Origin: Phoronis australis
Taxonomy: Eukaryota > Phoronida > Phoronidae
DNA length: 64,000 nucleotides
Reading direction: 5' to 3'
Assembly (NCBI GenBank): GCA_002633005.1
Contig: NMRA01000061.1
Span: forward strand, 261,088 to 325,087
A program made the translations under genes and the position numbers. Each line of letters begins with the position of its first letter. Within the stretch, counting starts at the first letter, position 1. The notes under the pieces were generated by a model, which worked only from the letters and a program-made list of their open reading frames with translations, did not search any database and was not told where the DNA came from. Shown here in pieces: positions 13,659 through 24,888 of the stretch.

Positions 13659-14150
13659 TTAATCAATGCCCACTGGACTGTAGGGTATCGGGATAGAAGG
13701 TTCAGGTATATAATGAAGAACGCTTATCCCTATCTTTGTGGGTCTGTCTGCATTTTCATTGCCGTCAATTTCTACAAGGGCCCTAACAGATCTCTCGATT
13801 GCAAGCTTGTCAAGCTCATTAATGCAAGCATCAACGCAGCAACAGCTGAGTTTTGGTTTCGTTAGGGCTCTCACTGCTGCTTGACTATCGAAAAAGGTGG
13901 TGACTGGATGGTTGTCCAGCTCAGTGTTGTATTGTCGTACTAGTTGAGCAGCTTTGTTAATTTCAGTGACCTCTGTCGGGTACACCGTGACAAAATTACT
14001 CAGCAAAACCCAGCTTTCTGCATCTGCAATAGATAGGCTTGGAAAACGGATTCCATCACCATGCAGCTTTGTCAGTTTACAATTTAGAACAGTATGTGTA
14101 ACAAGCCGCCCCATTCTTGTTTTCTGCTGTAAGAAGCCCGTCAACAATCT
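13659..14150 (-). pseudogene. RNase H domain of a non-LTR retrotransposon
   Basis: 162-codon frame with RNase H-like blocks: an EINKAAQLVRQY helix, FFDSQAAVRAL (catalytic Asp region) and GNENADRPTKIGIS, the usual GNExADxxAK motif. Some catalytic positions look changed (YPTEVTE in place of the QAE motif). It probably belongs to the RT at 15830-16529. Confidence 0.6.
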
Positions 14151-14774
14151 CCGTCAACAAATGGTTTGCGCTATTTAAAACTGTGACCTGACCATCACTA
14201 GGCATGTTCAAAAGTTGCCCAGGTTTGGTCAATAGCTTTTTGCACATGTTCCTGTGACTTCTGTGTACAGCAGAATCAGTGATGTGAGTTTTCATCCAAT
14301 ACACTGACCAATACATCTAAGACGAAGTGGTACGTATGCACAGTGCTGTTAGACCAATCAGCGTGTCTAGGGCAACTGTACGCATCCTTGAAAAAGCATA
14401 GGTGACGCACAAACAAGATTGACGCTTCAGCTAATTAAGTTTGTTGGCAACAGAAAAGGCGATGGGGTAGAATGACATCTAGATAAGTCGCCTATGCCTA
14501 CAAAATGAAGATAACTACTACTCGGCATTAAAGACCGGATTGACTATTTACTGAGCTTCTAAATGAACTTCTGAATGCTTCCACTAATTTCTAAACCAAC
14601 TACCTTTGCCCAAATAGCGGTTGTATTCAGTGGTCTCTGCACAAAGTAAGAACAGATGTCAGAATCGATGCTGAACACATTGAAAGCAATATCGTCTGCA
14701 TCTGCCTGGAACCATGTCATCCGACAATTGTATTGGTTGGCAGCCGTCTGTCTAAAGAGACGATGGATATGCGC

Positions 14775-15830
14775 CCTCTGTCAGCCATTGGTTGGGCTGC
14801 AGCGACAGCTGTGACTAAAATGTCTGATTCTGGAGCGGCAGTTTCTGTTGTAGTTGTCACAGGTGTATACTTGGTCCTGTTCAGTAGGTGCAGAGGCTGC
14901 CCTATAACTTCTGTGTTCTTTAAGTACTGCATGTTTTTCTTCTCTTCTTTGCTTACTGGTTTTAATGCACGATTTGACAGTCGGCCTACACCCACTGCGA
15001 TGAGAGGCGATCGAGCTTCCCAATCTGTGACGTTGATGTCTTCCGTCTTCAGATCGCGCTTACACACGTTTTCATAACGAGAAGTGGACCTTTCTGTAGG
15101 TCTGGTTCCAATGGCAAGCTCTCCATAAAGTATGTCATGTGGTATTCTCCCATCGTCCATGCTCATTAGAGACCAACCCAAAAAGGCGCATCTGGGTAAA
15201 CATTGCGTACATACTAGGCAGGCCCGTCTGAGTTAGCTGAGTTAGAATTTTATTGTTAGAGACTTGATCATGCCATTTGATGCTCGAATAATCTTCTCAG
15301 GCAGTGCAAATGCAATGAGTTGTGTCTGCGTTTTGGGAAGGTGTATAGGGACCATGATTCGCTGCTGCATAGGAGAGTGCTGAGGACGCAAGACTGGCAG
15401 ACCTTCATCTTGGTGTTGATGGTGAGCAAAAGGTTTTTCCAGACCTGTTCTGTTAGACGAGCTATTGCGGAGTACACTTTGCCGATCCTGGTGTTGAGAT
15501 CAGCGTTCAGTGAAAGATCGCTGGTGATAGAACAGGAATAAATTAACTTGTCTACCACCTTGAGGGTATAGTCACCAATGGTGATGTTGGGGACACTGGC
15601 AACACCCTGAGTTGTGACGTTGGTGTTTTTAAGGCTGACGGTACGGACAAACTCCTTGCATGCATGCATGAGCGAAGCAGCCAATGAGACGTTGAAGTGC
15701 TTCCTAGCTATGAGCCGTAATGGCAGCATCATCAAAAAGAGCAGCTCTCAGATGAGTAGTCGTCACACTTTGGTCTAATGTCGTGTAGACCATCCATGAT
15801 CATGTTGATGAGGATGAGTGAGATATAGCC
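14775..15830 (-). pseudogene. Non-LTR retrotransposon RT C-terminal half (craniofacial development protein 2-like type)
   Basis: Blocks in order on the minus strand: an FDDAAITAHS catalytic-loop region near 15740 seen in a shifted frame, then ACKEFVRTVSLKNTNV, IGDYTLKVV, LNTRIGKVYSAIARL and VLSTLLCSSESW, then a TQTGLPSMYAMFTQ region near 15220, DDGRIPHDILYGELA, and near 14800 a Cys/His finger YTCDNYNRNCRSRIRHFSH. These match the RT family often labelled craniofacial development protein 2-like. Several frameshifts and a stop show it is dead. It sits between the two parts of an R1-like element and probably inserted into it. Confidence 0.72.
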
Positions 15831-16529
15831 ACTCTGAGGTGTGTCCCTGGTGGTAAGAACCGTTGGTGGTGTGAACTGTCTTACTGACACCTTCCACACG
15901 GGCAGTCACGGAATGACTTCTGAACATGTTGACGATCCACCTAGTAAGATCCTTATTCACTTTGAAGTGGTTTGGTACTGCTCGGATCGCACCATGCTTA
16001 ATATTTCTAAAAGCACTTGCAGGGTCACTGAAGAGACAGAGGGCAAGTTGTTGAGTATTAAAAACGTTCCTTTCCAGTCTAGCAACCATGTTAAACTAAT
16101 AGGCCTAAGGGGTTCAGCTAACAGGTACGACTTCTTGCCTGATTTACGGATGAAGACTATTCTGGCCTTTATCCATGTTTTTGGGCAACAGCCTAATCGG
16201 AGACTGGCTTGTATGAATATGGAATCATGATGCCCCGGTCTCCTGCACATCATTTTTAGTTCTGGGGAATTCCATGGTTTGTATGACTTAAAAGACAACT
16301 CCACAAGCTGTAGTGTAGCAACATCATCGTTAGCCAATGGTTCACACTCCATGGATTCCGTAACTTCGAAACGTTGACTAGACAGGTTTAAGCTACTGGA
16401 TAGCAAGTTTAGAAAATATAAGTGACTAATAACAACATATTTGAAGTAATCAAAGCCCCAAACCCTTGCTTCAAGTGATGAAAATGCCGTGTGGTTTCCA
16501 CACGCTGGAATCGCTAGCGCACGTTGCAC
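15830..16529 (-). pseudogene. Non-LTR retrotransposon reverse transcriptase fragment, R1/Jockey-like
   Basis: Degraded RT reading frames at 15957-16529 and 15775-16089 with a frameshift between them. Recognisable blocks are ARIVFIRKSGKKSY followed by RPISLT (RT motif 1-2 region), then LFSDPASAFRNIKHGAIRAV (motif A region) and RWIVNMFRSHSVTARVEGV. This style of RT usually carries an RNase H domain, and one lies at 13659-14147 on the same strand. Similarity stops near 15830, where another RT family begins. Confidence 0.65.
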
Positions 16530-17828
16530 TTAAAAAGATACTAAACCCTGTTTTGATGATTTACACCAATCTCGTTCTTTCACCTGCTATTGCATCATAT
16601 GCGTTACTCTTTCAAGGAATCAACTAAAAACTCAGATTTGAAATTAGGGTCCTTTTCCCACAGCTGTGGAATTCGCTAAAACATAAAAAAGCGTAGGTCA
16701 CGCTTGCCCGTTTAGCAGACTTTGAAAGGAGTTTTCAAACTTTTGAGGGATGTCGACGGTTGCGCTCACGTAAACATACTATCTGGTGAACTTCGGACAA
16801 CCTTGGGGACTAACGGGACATTATAAGTCAAGTAACAACATGCTTAAAGACAAATTTCGTTCCCGGTTCCAAAAATAAGACAAAATACAAATTCCCTTTA
16901 GAGGAATGCAACAGGCCGAAGATCCCGAAGGTGGCTATAGTCAAAAGTCAACAATCTTCGGGAAACAGGCCTCGGGGTAAGAAAATATTTTATGGGGGGT
17001 GTCTGAGAAAGATTCGTATTGTTAAAAACAAATGTAAGTTAGCATGGCCTTTTCCGCGTGGTGTGTTATATCAGCGACTTCCGGATTTATGCGCGTATTG
17101 TTCTGCCATGGTCAGTTGCAAGGCACAGGTATGAAAGAGTGTAATACACACCTCTCACAACATCACGTTGATACGAAATCCGCCACTGCATTGCACAAAA
17201 ACACGCTGACATTTCATAAAAGTGCTTGTACGAGTGTCTTAGCTGCCGTCAGACATACGACTATCTGGCCTTTGACAAAACGTACGCACGACGGAATCTA
17301 TTCACGACATTATGCGGCTTTCAACTAGACACTCAGTTGTCCATGCTTGAAACAAACGTCCTGCTTAAGTCAACTAATTAATGCAGTAACGTAATGATTA
17401 TAGGCGATTAACTCACCTGGGCTCGGTAGTGGCTAATGAGTTTTCCATCCAGATTATTGATTAAACTTCAGTTGTTGACAGTCCGTCAGTGACATGCACG
17501 CATCCAGGGGGGCTCGGGGACTCAAGCGAGCCCCCCACTTGGCGAAGTGGGCAGAAATGTCCGTCTCAGAAAAAAAAGTCCTAAAAGTATAAAACTAGCC
17601 AAAGGCAGGAACTACCGAAATTTGGCGAATGCGCAATTCACACCTCCGAACGTACCCCGTTTTTTTAAGTAAAAGGTCCACATTCTCAAAAATTCGAGAC
17701 CCCCATTTTTAGGCTGGGTGTGCGCATGAGTGACAAGTTTAGAAAAGAGTCAGTCTGGGTTTGGAGTCCCATAGAGTTTCATGTCTACAGCCTGCACTAG
17801 AAGACTCAAACTACTTTGATTACATATA
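16530..17828. other. No gene recognised
   Basis: Noncoding flank between the retrotransposon remnants and MITE copy B. It holds a small GC-rich inverted stretch GGGGGGCTCGG / CGAGCCCCCC at 17506-17536. Confidence 0.45.
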
Positions 17829-18405
17829 AAGAGACATGGAACGCGTTAAATAGGCTTAATTACTCTATGTAAAGTGATTCTCTGCCACTGAAACAGAAGA
17901 CAACCTGCGCAGCAGGTATTTTTATGGTTTGTTCTTAAAGACTTTGAATTTCTGTTGATGTCAAAGCATTTTTCCAGTTTTCAAATTTCAAAAAACTATC
18001 TTTCAACTGCTCGTCACTTAGTCGATTTTTCTCCCACAAGGCAAAACACGTCTCCTTATTTGGTACGGCAAGGCAGAGACGTAGCACATTTTCCTTATAT
18101 GGAAAACGTGACTTTTAACGTTTGATGTAAACAAAACAATGGCGACTTCAAGTTGCAGCCAGTTCGACTTCTTTGAGTGCATACGCGCATATATATCATT
18201 AGAGGCGGAGAATTTGAAACTGAATTGGGATGAAATTGTTTATATTTCGCCATTTTTTCAAAATAGTGAATACGACGATTTTTTCCAGAAATTCTTGCCA
18301 TATTCAAAGTGAATAACTTCCACGTTATAATACCCAAGAAGTAGATTCTCCACGATCATTTTAAAAGGTATTTTTACGACTTTTTGCGTTCCATGACTCT
18401 TAATG
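17829..18405 (-). repeat. MITE family 1, copy B (about 0.58 kb)
   Basis: The ends are inverted: AAGAGACATGGAACGCG at 17829 and the complement of AAGAGTCATGGAACGC at 18405. The body matches copies A (2430-2925) and C (37613-39185) along most of its length, for example GATCGTGGAGAATCTACTTC and GAGAATC blocks. No coding capacity. Confidence 0.75.
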
Positions 18406-18534
18406 TTACGAAGATGTCAACGTCCATGTCCCTTGACACGATGATAGCACAACCCTCTATAAGGTAACAGGTCCCGGGGGCGCTGATAGGGGCCATTACC
18501 ATAGTTCGGCCGGGATCATAGCTCAAAAAATTAA

Positions 18535-18697
18535 AGGCGAAGGCAACCTTTTTCCATGTCATTTTGAGCTAAAATAAGGTTGGTTGGTTATCCTAGACAT
18601 ATTTTCCACTTAATTACAGCTTTTCGTAATTTTATTAATTACTCGTCCGCTACTCCGGAAGTGACGTTTTAGGAGGCAAGCGCTTCCCGCCAATTTC
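18535..18697 (+). repeat. Left terminal inverted repeat of the THAP transposon
   Basis: Starts AGGCGAAGGCAACC directly after TTAA. It matches the reverse complement of 20069-20228 with about four mismatches by eye. It includes the motif CTACTCCGGAAGTGACG. Confidence 0.88.
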
Positions 18698-18799
18698 TTT
18701 TCACATAGTCTGACTGTGAGAGCTGCCGAGTCAGTCATTGTTCTACCTCGGTTGTGTTAAGTTCCGTCGTCGTTCGCTTTCATTTACTAGTCAGTCAAC

Positions 18800-19807
18800 A
18801 TGCCACACTGTTGCTGCGTACCGGGATGTAGTAATTATCGGCTCACGCGCGCTTTGGGAGTGCCTTTGCATCGCTTTCCGATGGATGACACACTTCGCCG
18901 TACTTGGCTCGTTCGTGTGAAGAACGCAGCGTTACCCGTCCACGCAACGTACAAAGCAGTGGAGAATTACCGTGTGTGTGGCAAGCACTTTCTGCCGTCC
19001 GATTACGAAAGGGATTTGTACGCTGAACTGATGAAGGTCCCCGCGAAACAACGCTTGAAGAAGGATGCCATTCCGTCTGTGTTGATTCCCGGCAGTGCCC
19101 CGTCGCCACCCCCGAGAAGTGCGTTTTTGAAGCGAGAAGCCTCGCGAGCTGTGGCCAGTACAGTGACTGGAGCCAGTGGAGGCACTTCATCTACTGTCAC
19201 CCGTGCCTCCGAACGTACCCCAGAGCGTGCAATTCCTGGAACCAGTAGTGATTCGCCCTGTGCTGTTTTCTCCAGCCCAGAGCCTCTAAGCAGCCCTGCA
19301 GCGATATTGAGTAGTGGGAGTGATTACAGGCTCAGTTCGACACCCAGTGAAGAGGACAGTTCGTCGTCCAGTGAACAGATCGGTGAGCCAAACTTTGATA
19401 AGTTTATTGTGGACTTGTCTAAAGTGTTGGAGCTATTTAGAAGGTGCCAGGTGTGTGGCGAGGGAGTCACACGACACGATGTAAGCAGTTTGGGTGCTCA
19501 GGTCACCATCCAGTGGGAGTGTGTCGCGGGACACTCTGGCAAGTGGGACAGTTGTTCCTCTGTCCGTGGTATGCCGGAGGTCCACTTAACCATGTCCAGT
19601 AGTGGCTTGGCCTCGTCGAACTCTGAACAGCACAAGCATTCCATTGAGGTAGGCATAACAACGCACACAGTGCATTTGCACCAAGATGTGTCACCACGTC
19701 TGTCCTCAGTAGCCGCCTCGTTTCTCTCAACAGCTGCCTGTGCCTGTGTGTACTCTGCCTCGTTGCACTCGGGCTCAAACATGTACCCACCCACTGAATG
19801 TCCGTGA
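18800..19807 (+). CDS. THAP-domain transposase N-terminus (truncated, chimeric 3' end)
   Basis: 335-codon ORF starting at ATG 18800, inside the TTAA transposon. Residues 1-98 form a THAP zinc-binding DNA-recognition domain. The C2CH ligands are in CCVPGC and VCGKHF, with a conserved Trp in RRTW and an AVPTIF-like box AIPSVLIP. Residues 99-200 are Ser/Pro/Thr-rich and look disordered. At about 222-265 a CQVCG pair and a WECVAGHSGKWDS block resemble the zinc-knuckle region that precedes the catalytic core in THAP-type transposases. From about residue 270 the frame runs antisense to the P2X7-like gene on the other strand, so the last 65 residues are probably not native. No DDE/RNase H core is present. 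It is a deleted transposase remnant, less likely a host gene. Confidence 0.75.
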   Translation: MPHCCCVPGCSNYRLTRALGVPLHRFPMDDTLRRTWLVRVKNAALPVHATYKAVENYRVCGKHFLPSDYERDLYAELMKVPAKQRLKKDAIPSVLIPGSAPSPPPRSAFLKREASRAVASTVTGASGGTSSTVTRASERTPERAIPGTSSDSPCAVFSSPEPLSSPAAILSSGSDYRLSSTPSEEDSSSSSEQIGEPNFDKFIVDLSKVLELFRRCQVCGEGVTRHDVSSLGAQVTIQWECVAGHSGKWDSCSSVRGMPEVHLTMSSSGLASSNSEQHKHSIEVGITTHTVHLHQDVSPRLSSVAASFLSTAACACVYSASLHSGSNMYPPTECP

Positions 19808-19911
19808 AAAAATTCCTCGTCACCACTGCTGTGAACAAGGTCTCCATCACTCACACTACTGTCACTGTGATACGGGTCACCGACTCCAGCCATTTTCATC
19901 TTACAACACAC
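19600..19911 (-). CDS. P2X7-receptor C-terminal-like domain protein, N-terminal part, transposon-borne
   Basis: The ORF opens with several in-frame ATGs near 19911 and runs to 19498. The first 105 residues have an acidic Ser/Asp stretch, a HSVGGYMFEPE motif, then WCKCTVCVVMPTSMECLCC. This Cys-rich block matches the zinc-binding start of the P2X7 cytosolic C-terminal-like domain, a module often found in invertebrate genomes without the channel part. From about 19600 down to 19498 it is antisense to the transposase, so the rest of the domain has been lost. Its promoter would lie in the right inverted repeat. Its function in a transposon is unknown. Confidence 0.6.
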
Positions 19912-20068
19912 TAAACAATCCCTAAATCCAACGTAGTTGAGTTCTCTACTAACCTATCTTGCCGCAGAATACTCGCCGATGGAAAGTGGTGGCGACAATT
20001 GTTGAAAAACAGCACAAAACAAAAGTAGAACAGAACAGATTCGCTCGGTAAACTCAACGCAAAACCAA

Positions 20069-20228
20069 AATGGCGGGAAACGCTTGCCTCCTAAAACGTC
20101 ACTTCCGGAGTAGCGGACGAGTAATTTATAAAATTACGAAAAGCTGTAATTAAGTGGGAAATATGTCTAGGATAACCAACCAACCTTATTTTAGCTCAAA
20201 ATGAAATGGAAAAAGGTTGCCTTCGCCT
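20069..20228 (-). repeat. Right terminal inverted repeat of the THAP transposon
   Basis: Reverse complement of the left repeat, ending GGTTGCCTTCGCCT before TTAA at 20229-20232. Confidence 0.88.
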
Positions 20229-20232
20229 TTAA

Positions 20233-22719
20233 GGTTATATAGGACACCACCGACAAGTTTGAATAAGCTGACCAAATGCCTACAAAACTCGAATTTAATT
20301 CGGTAAAAATATTTTCTGAAAGTAGGAACCATGTAGAATTCGACTGATTACTTGGCACACAAGTCTAAATAGCGGTTTGGAGAACAGTCCATAAAGGACG
20401 GATATTCAGAAGTTTTAGGTGTTGATTCCAACTGTCTATGGAAAACCGTTTCTTGCACTCATGCGAACGTTGCAGCGCCGAGTTAAATGAGTTACTAGAA
20501 AGAAATCGATGCTCGTTATCAAATTAAGAGACCAATAAAAAGTGGCATGCTCTTATTCAGGAGATATATGTTTGTATTTTGCTAACTATAATTGACATTC
20601 AAGGGTTATTGTGAATTCATTTACGCCGGCGACCTCATGCTTGTCAGTTAGCTGAGTAGATCTAAGAGAATTCCCTCGAGTAAAGAGATCCTGAGAAATG
20701 ACTTGTATTGGCCTTTGAACATGAGAATGCGAGAAGTTGCGCCGTGTTTGAGAATACGTCAGTTTTTGTGACACAAAGTTTTAGGCGAAACTTGCGGGAT
20801 AGCTGATTTGGTAATTTATAGGGAAATATCGAAAGCGTATTCATGAAGGAATATATGTAGATGAATTTGTTGATGTCTACCGGCAAATTTGTTCTCACGC
20901 CCTTAAAACAATTAATCATTTCTGTTGTACAAAGTAGCGACAACGGCATGGGAATAAACAACTGGACCGTAATATATATTCGCCAGTCGACGTTTTCCCT
21001 TGCACTCACACGGCCAATACGACAACCACCGGCGGATAAATGCAAAAAATTGTATGCAACGTTCGAATACACGTTGGCTCGGTGGCCCGGGGCCAGCGGA
21101 TTTGCGGCCAGGCCAGTAACTTTTTAAAGTTACTGGCCCGGCGGGCGGCCCTATGTGGATATGCTCTCATATTCAATAAATTCAAAAAAGGTCTATTAAC
21201 TAGTTTTGTTTGCCTCTCACCTCTTGAACGCCAACGAGTTTACTTTTGAACCTTGTGGGAAATAAATCCTCACCTAGAGTTAGTCGCAAAACAAATAGGG
21301 TTCTCAAGCGCATGCGCATTTAGCGTAAATGGAAAAAAGCGTAGTTAGAATGATAAAAGCAGGACCAGCAACTTGGCAGCTGGGCTAGTAGCTTTTTAAA
21401 CTAACTGACCCGGCGGGTCAGCACATTTATTTGCTGAAGTTCGAACACTGGCTGTAGGGTGACTTTTTATTTTTAATTTATTTTCATTTTTTGTAATACA
21501 ATAAAAGAGGGTGTCTGTATCAGTGAAAACACTGTTTTGCAAGAGAGCTCTCGAATACAACTGGGAATGCAGTGTAATACAGCGAAGCAATACTCCATAT
21601 ACAACAAAATACAATACAAAAATTAAGCAAAGATAAGCATTGGATTTGAAAGATGCGATAATGGACTATAAGACACTATCGATAATGTCCGAAAATCGCA
21701 TTCTGAGGATTCTTGTTAGATGGGAGAGACTTCTAGGAGTTATAACTTTTACCAGAGTTATAGAACAATAACATTGGTTGTGTTTGAGATTTTATTATAA
21801 ATCACTAGTTCTCGACCGCCATTGTCTGTCAGAAATTCGTCGCCGGGTATCTTATTATTCTTGTGGGATTTGGCTAAGCAGGAGAGCGGGCGCAGTCCGG
21901 ACTCAATAACTTTTACTCTGACCGACGTATTTGAAGAGATACCGTTAAGAAATAAATTTGACCATCAATAATTATTGTAGGAACGTTATTTACGTACGCA
22001 ACCCCCNCCCCCCCCCCCCCATCACCCAACGTCAGATCTGAACGGTCCAAATGATCACACTACTGACTGCTTTTTGCGCTTTTCATCTCATTAAATAAAC
22101 CAAATGACTGAATCATTACGCATGAGCAGTACGAAGCCGAATGGCCAAAAGAATGGTGGCCATGTACATGCAAATGTTTGCGTAATCTCTTCAAACCAGA
22201 AAATAAAACCATTCACGCCAACCGCCTTGCCAAACCTTAGGTTGATATATTTCAAAACGTATTGGTTGAGAAACAACACCAGCACGTCTGTTATAGTTGC
22301 CGGTGGACAAAAATAATGTACAATGCTCAATGTTTTGAACTTGGATGGGAAACTGATAATGGAAAACATGATAACATTTGACAATGTTACGCAACATGCT
22401 CTTTGGTTACTCATGTTACTAATTAAGAACTAATTAAGGTAATGGTTTTCCTGACAGTATCTAAAACTATAGAGAGAATCAGGTATTTGTGTATATCGAA
22501 GTCAAACTTGGTAAAATCATTTACCTGGCCGTCGTCATGAAATTATTAACTTTGACAGTGTGTGAAAGTCAATGATTAATCTATTATTTGATTACTTCCG
22601 CTACACAACTCATGAAAGGAAGCCATCTTTGGACTTTCAATCACTTTTTGATGTGTTACTCAGTCGGTCAGTCAACTAACACTTTAAGCCAAAATTGAAA
22701 ATGTTGTGGAGAGATTTTA
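20233..22719. other. No gene recognised
   Basis: Contains the hairpin pair at 21078-21420 and a poly-C tract with an unresolved base at 22007. No coding signal. Confidence 0.45.
21078..21420. repeat. Pair of related short hairpins
   Basis: GGCCAGTAACTTT and its complement form a perfect stem at 21111-21141 followed by CGGCGGGCGG. A diverged relative at 21362-21420 has GGGCTAGTAGCTTTTTAAAC and CCGGCGGGTCAG. Function unknown. Confidence 0.5.
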
Positions 22720-22995
22720 AAGATATGCTTTCATTTACATTCACCAATTTAAAACAAAGGATGAGTTTCGTCATTAGAAAGATTTCACTAAAATATAAAC
22801 ATTTCGTAAATTTTTAGCCCAATTTGTGATTGCCTTATTTTACTAGTTAACTTTTTAAAGTTTCCACGGAAACTTCATTACATTGCATATGGCTCGGCAG
22901 TTGAGTGCGTACCCATAATGCATGAGTCAGCTGACACTCACTAAGGCGATCATTATTTTTAGGCGGTGGTGCACCGCTAAAAATAATAATTAAAC
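22720..22995 (+). repeat. Dispersed repeat family 3, copy 1
   Basis: Carries TTTACATTCACCAATTT, TTTCCACGGAAACT and ATAATGCATGAGTCAGCTG in order. The same blocks occur on the other strand at 32045-32345, and a diverged part occurs at 24889-25030. Confidence 0.6.
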
Positions 22996-23203
22996 TAAAA
23001 AAATCATATTAAATTTAGTTTGGAGTTGTGCTCAATGAGCATTATTTGGGCTTAGGTTTTGACTGAACTAGCTTGCGTTAAAACCGGTTTTATCAAGTTT
23101 TTAACTAAAATGAAGCGGTACTACAGAGCATCTTTACTAAAAAAACTTCCAGGAGGTGCTCGAAATGGACAAATTAACAATCGATTATATTTTGGGAAAG
23201 ACA

Positions 23204-23602
23204 CCAGGGTCCGGGGTTTAATCTTAGTTCTCGAAATCGAAGTCGATTTTAATTATGTTTGGCATGTTCTATTCAACTTTTGTGCTAACTCAAGATAAGT
23301 TTCCATTAGTCTGTGCTCGAGTACATGATGATGTATGCAAGTGAGTTTCTAGCCCAAGTTTACACTTGATGATCCCTATATTCGTACTACAAACTCGTGT
23401 AAAATCTCTGAGATTTCGAGTAAGAACTCAAAATTTCAGTCGAGGTCATCAAGTGCCAACTAAGATTATAAACGTAAGCCATTATGTACTCGAGCATACA
23501 ATAGTCACTTATCTTGAGTTAGCACAGAAGTAGAACAGAAAATGCTAAAAATAATTTCAAGTTCCATTTCCAGTAAGAAGATTAGATCACGGGCTCATGC
23601 CC
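23204..23602. repeat. Palindromic MITE family 2, copy 2
   Basis: About 400 bp foldback. The left arm has GCTAACTCAAGATAAGTTTC and TGCTCGAGTACA, and the right arm has their complement. It resembles 12671-13062 throughout. Confidence 0.65.
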
Positions 23603-24888
23603 CACTGAAGTTATACAATGGCCACTTTTAAAACAATCGACCACGTCATTTGGTTATGCAATCGTAAGCTTATGCAATCGTAAGCTACAGTCTACACGCG
23701 CCATGCGTCATACACCTGCCGCGCGTAGGGTTAAAAATGGCCATGAACGAAGGTATTTATTCGAGTTAGAAAGAATTAAAGACATCGACGGCCTCCTAAG
23801 GTGTCCCTCTTTGCGCAAAAGGTACTTATAACAAGGTGACTTTGATTTCTTCATCAGTGTGAGGCATAGTTAACCGAAATGTTTCCGGCGTATAAAACGC
23901 CCACAGGAGCTTCACCGTCTGTATTTCAACTAGAGACGGTGGTCACTGTCTAATTTTAGTTGTGCCTTAACTTGTGCGCCTGTTGAAGATAAAATTTATA
24001 ATTTGAGCAAGCGACCCCTATATCAAAGCCAAGAAATACGTCTCCAGTTTAAATGATGGAAATTAATAAAATTAGCCTTCTACTTAGGTTTAATTTGCAT
24101 TGTTGTAGCTTATTTAAACACTTAATCCAGAATTTAATTGAAAGAACTGGCGTATCTTATGTATGGTCTTCTTGACATCGTGTGCTACCCTTAGTTGAAG
24201 CATAACGAACACTCGGCTTTTGGTTGAAATTTCTCGGAGTCTTATCACACGTTGAGTCGCGAGAAATCACCTATTGGCAACTGCACAATTTCGCAGTAGG
24301 CTTACGTTCGTAGCCAGCAAAAATCCCGGCCCGTGGTTCTTCGATTATAAACCGTTATTTTACGCAACCACAGTTTAAATATATTCAAACTGACACTAAA
24401 CTATGTCGAGGGCACTCAAATAATATTCGTGGGCTTGCGAAGTCAGAGCTTTGGAATTGCTTCGGGAGCGTCGGACTTCCGGTAAAAATCCGGATGTGTA
24501 CGAAGGTCGTCTGCCATGAACGTCACAAAATAGCCTTCTTGATTTTATGATTTTTGGTATTTTTGACATTTTTGTCGTCAAATCACCACTCAAATGCAAT
24601 TTGATGTGAGAGTCAAGTGAATTAAAGACGGTACAAAGGTTTGTTACATGTTGATTTCGTGGATAGCCATGCACATTTCAGTAAAAAATTATGAGCGAAC
24701 CGATTTTTATAGTGTCCAGCCTTCATGTTTTATTATACAGTGAATGACGTAAGTGGTGATCGAGGAACAGATACATGTACACTCAGTTGTCTGTGCCTTG
24801 ATGGACGTTTTCGTCAACCGAGAGGTGTGTAGTTTACGTTTATTAAATACAAAAGTGACGCCAGAATCCGGTTGACTTAAAGTCACTA

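Larger units (their letters stand above)
18531..20232 (+). mobile_element. Kolobok-like DNA transposon, internally deleted, TTAA target sites
   Basis: Element of about 1.7 kb with terminal inverted repeats at 18535-18697 and 20069-20228. They begin AGGCGAAGGCAACC and differ at only about four positions over 160 bp. TTAA at 18531-18534 and 20229-20232 is the expected Kolobok-type target duplication. The interior holds a THAP ORF on + and a P2X7-C-like ORF on -, both cut off in the middle. TTAA sites with THAP transposases are known in the Kolobok superfamily, and piggyBac also uses TTAA but lacks THAP. The catalytic transposase part is missing, so this copy is non-autonomous but appears young. 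Confidence 0.8.

Noticed and set aside
18843-19200. Minus-strand ORFs over the THAP gene
   Set aside because: Shadows of the plus-strand THAP ORF with no domain of their own.
22001-22020. Poly-C tract with unresolved base
   Set aside because: Likely a sequencing or assembly difficulty, with no biological signal to support.
23845-23890. CTGATGA and GAAAC-like words on the minus strand
   Set aside because: Order and spacing do not allow a hammerhead fold.
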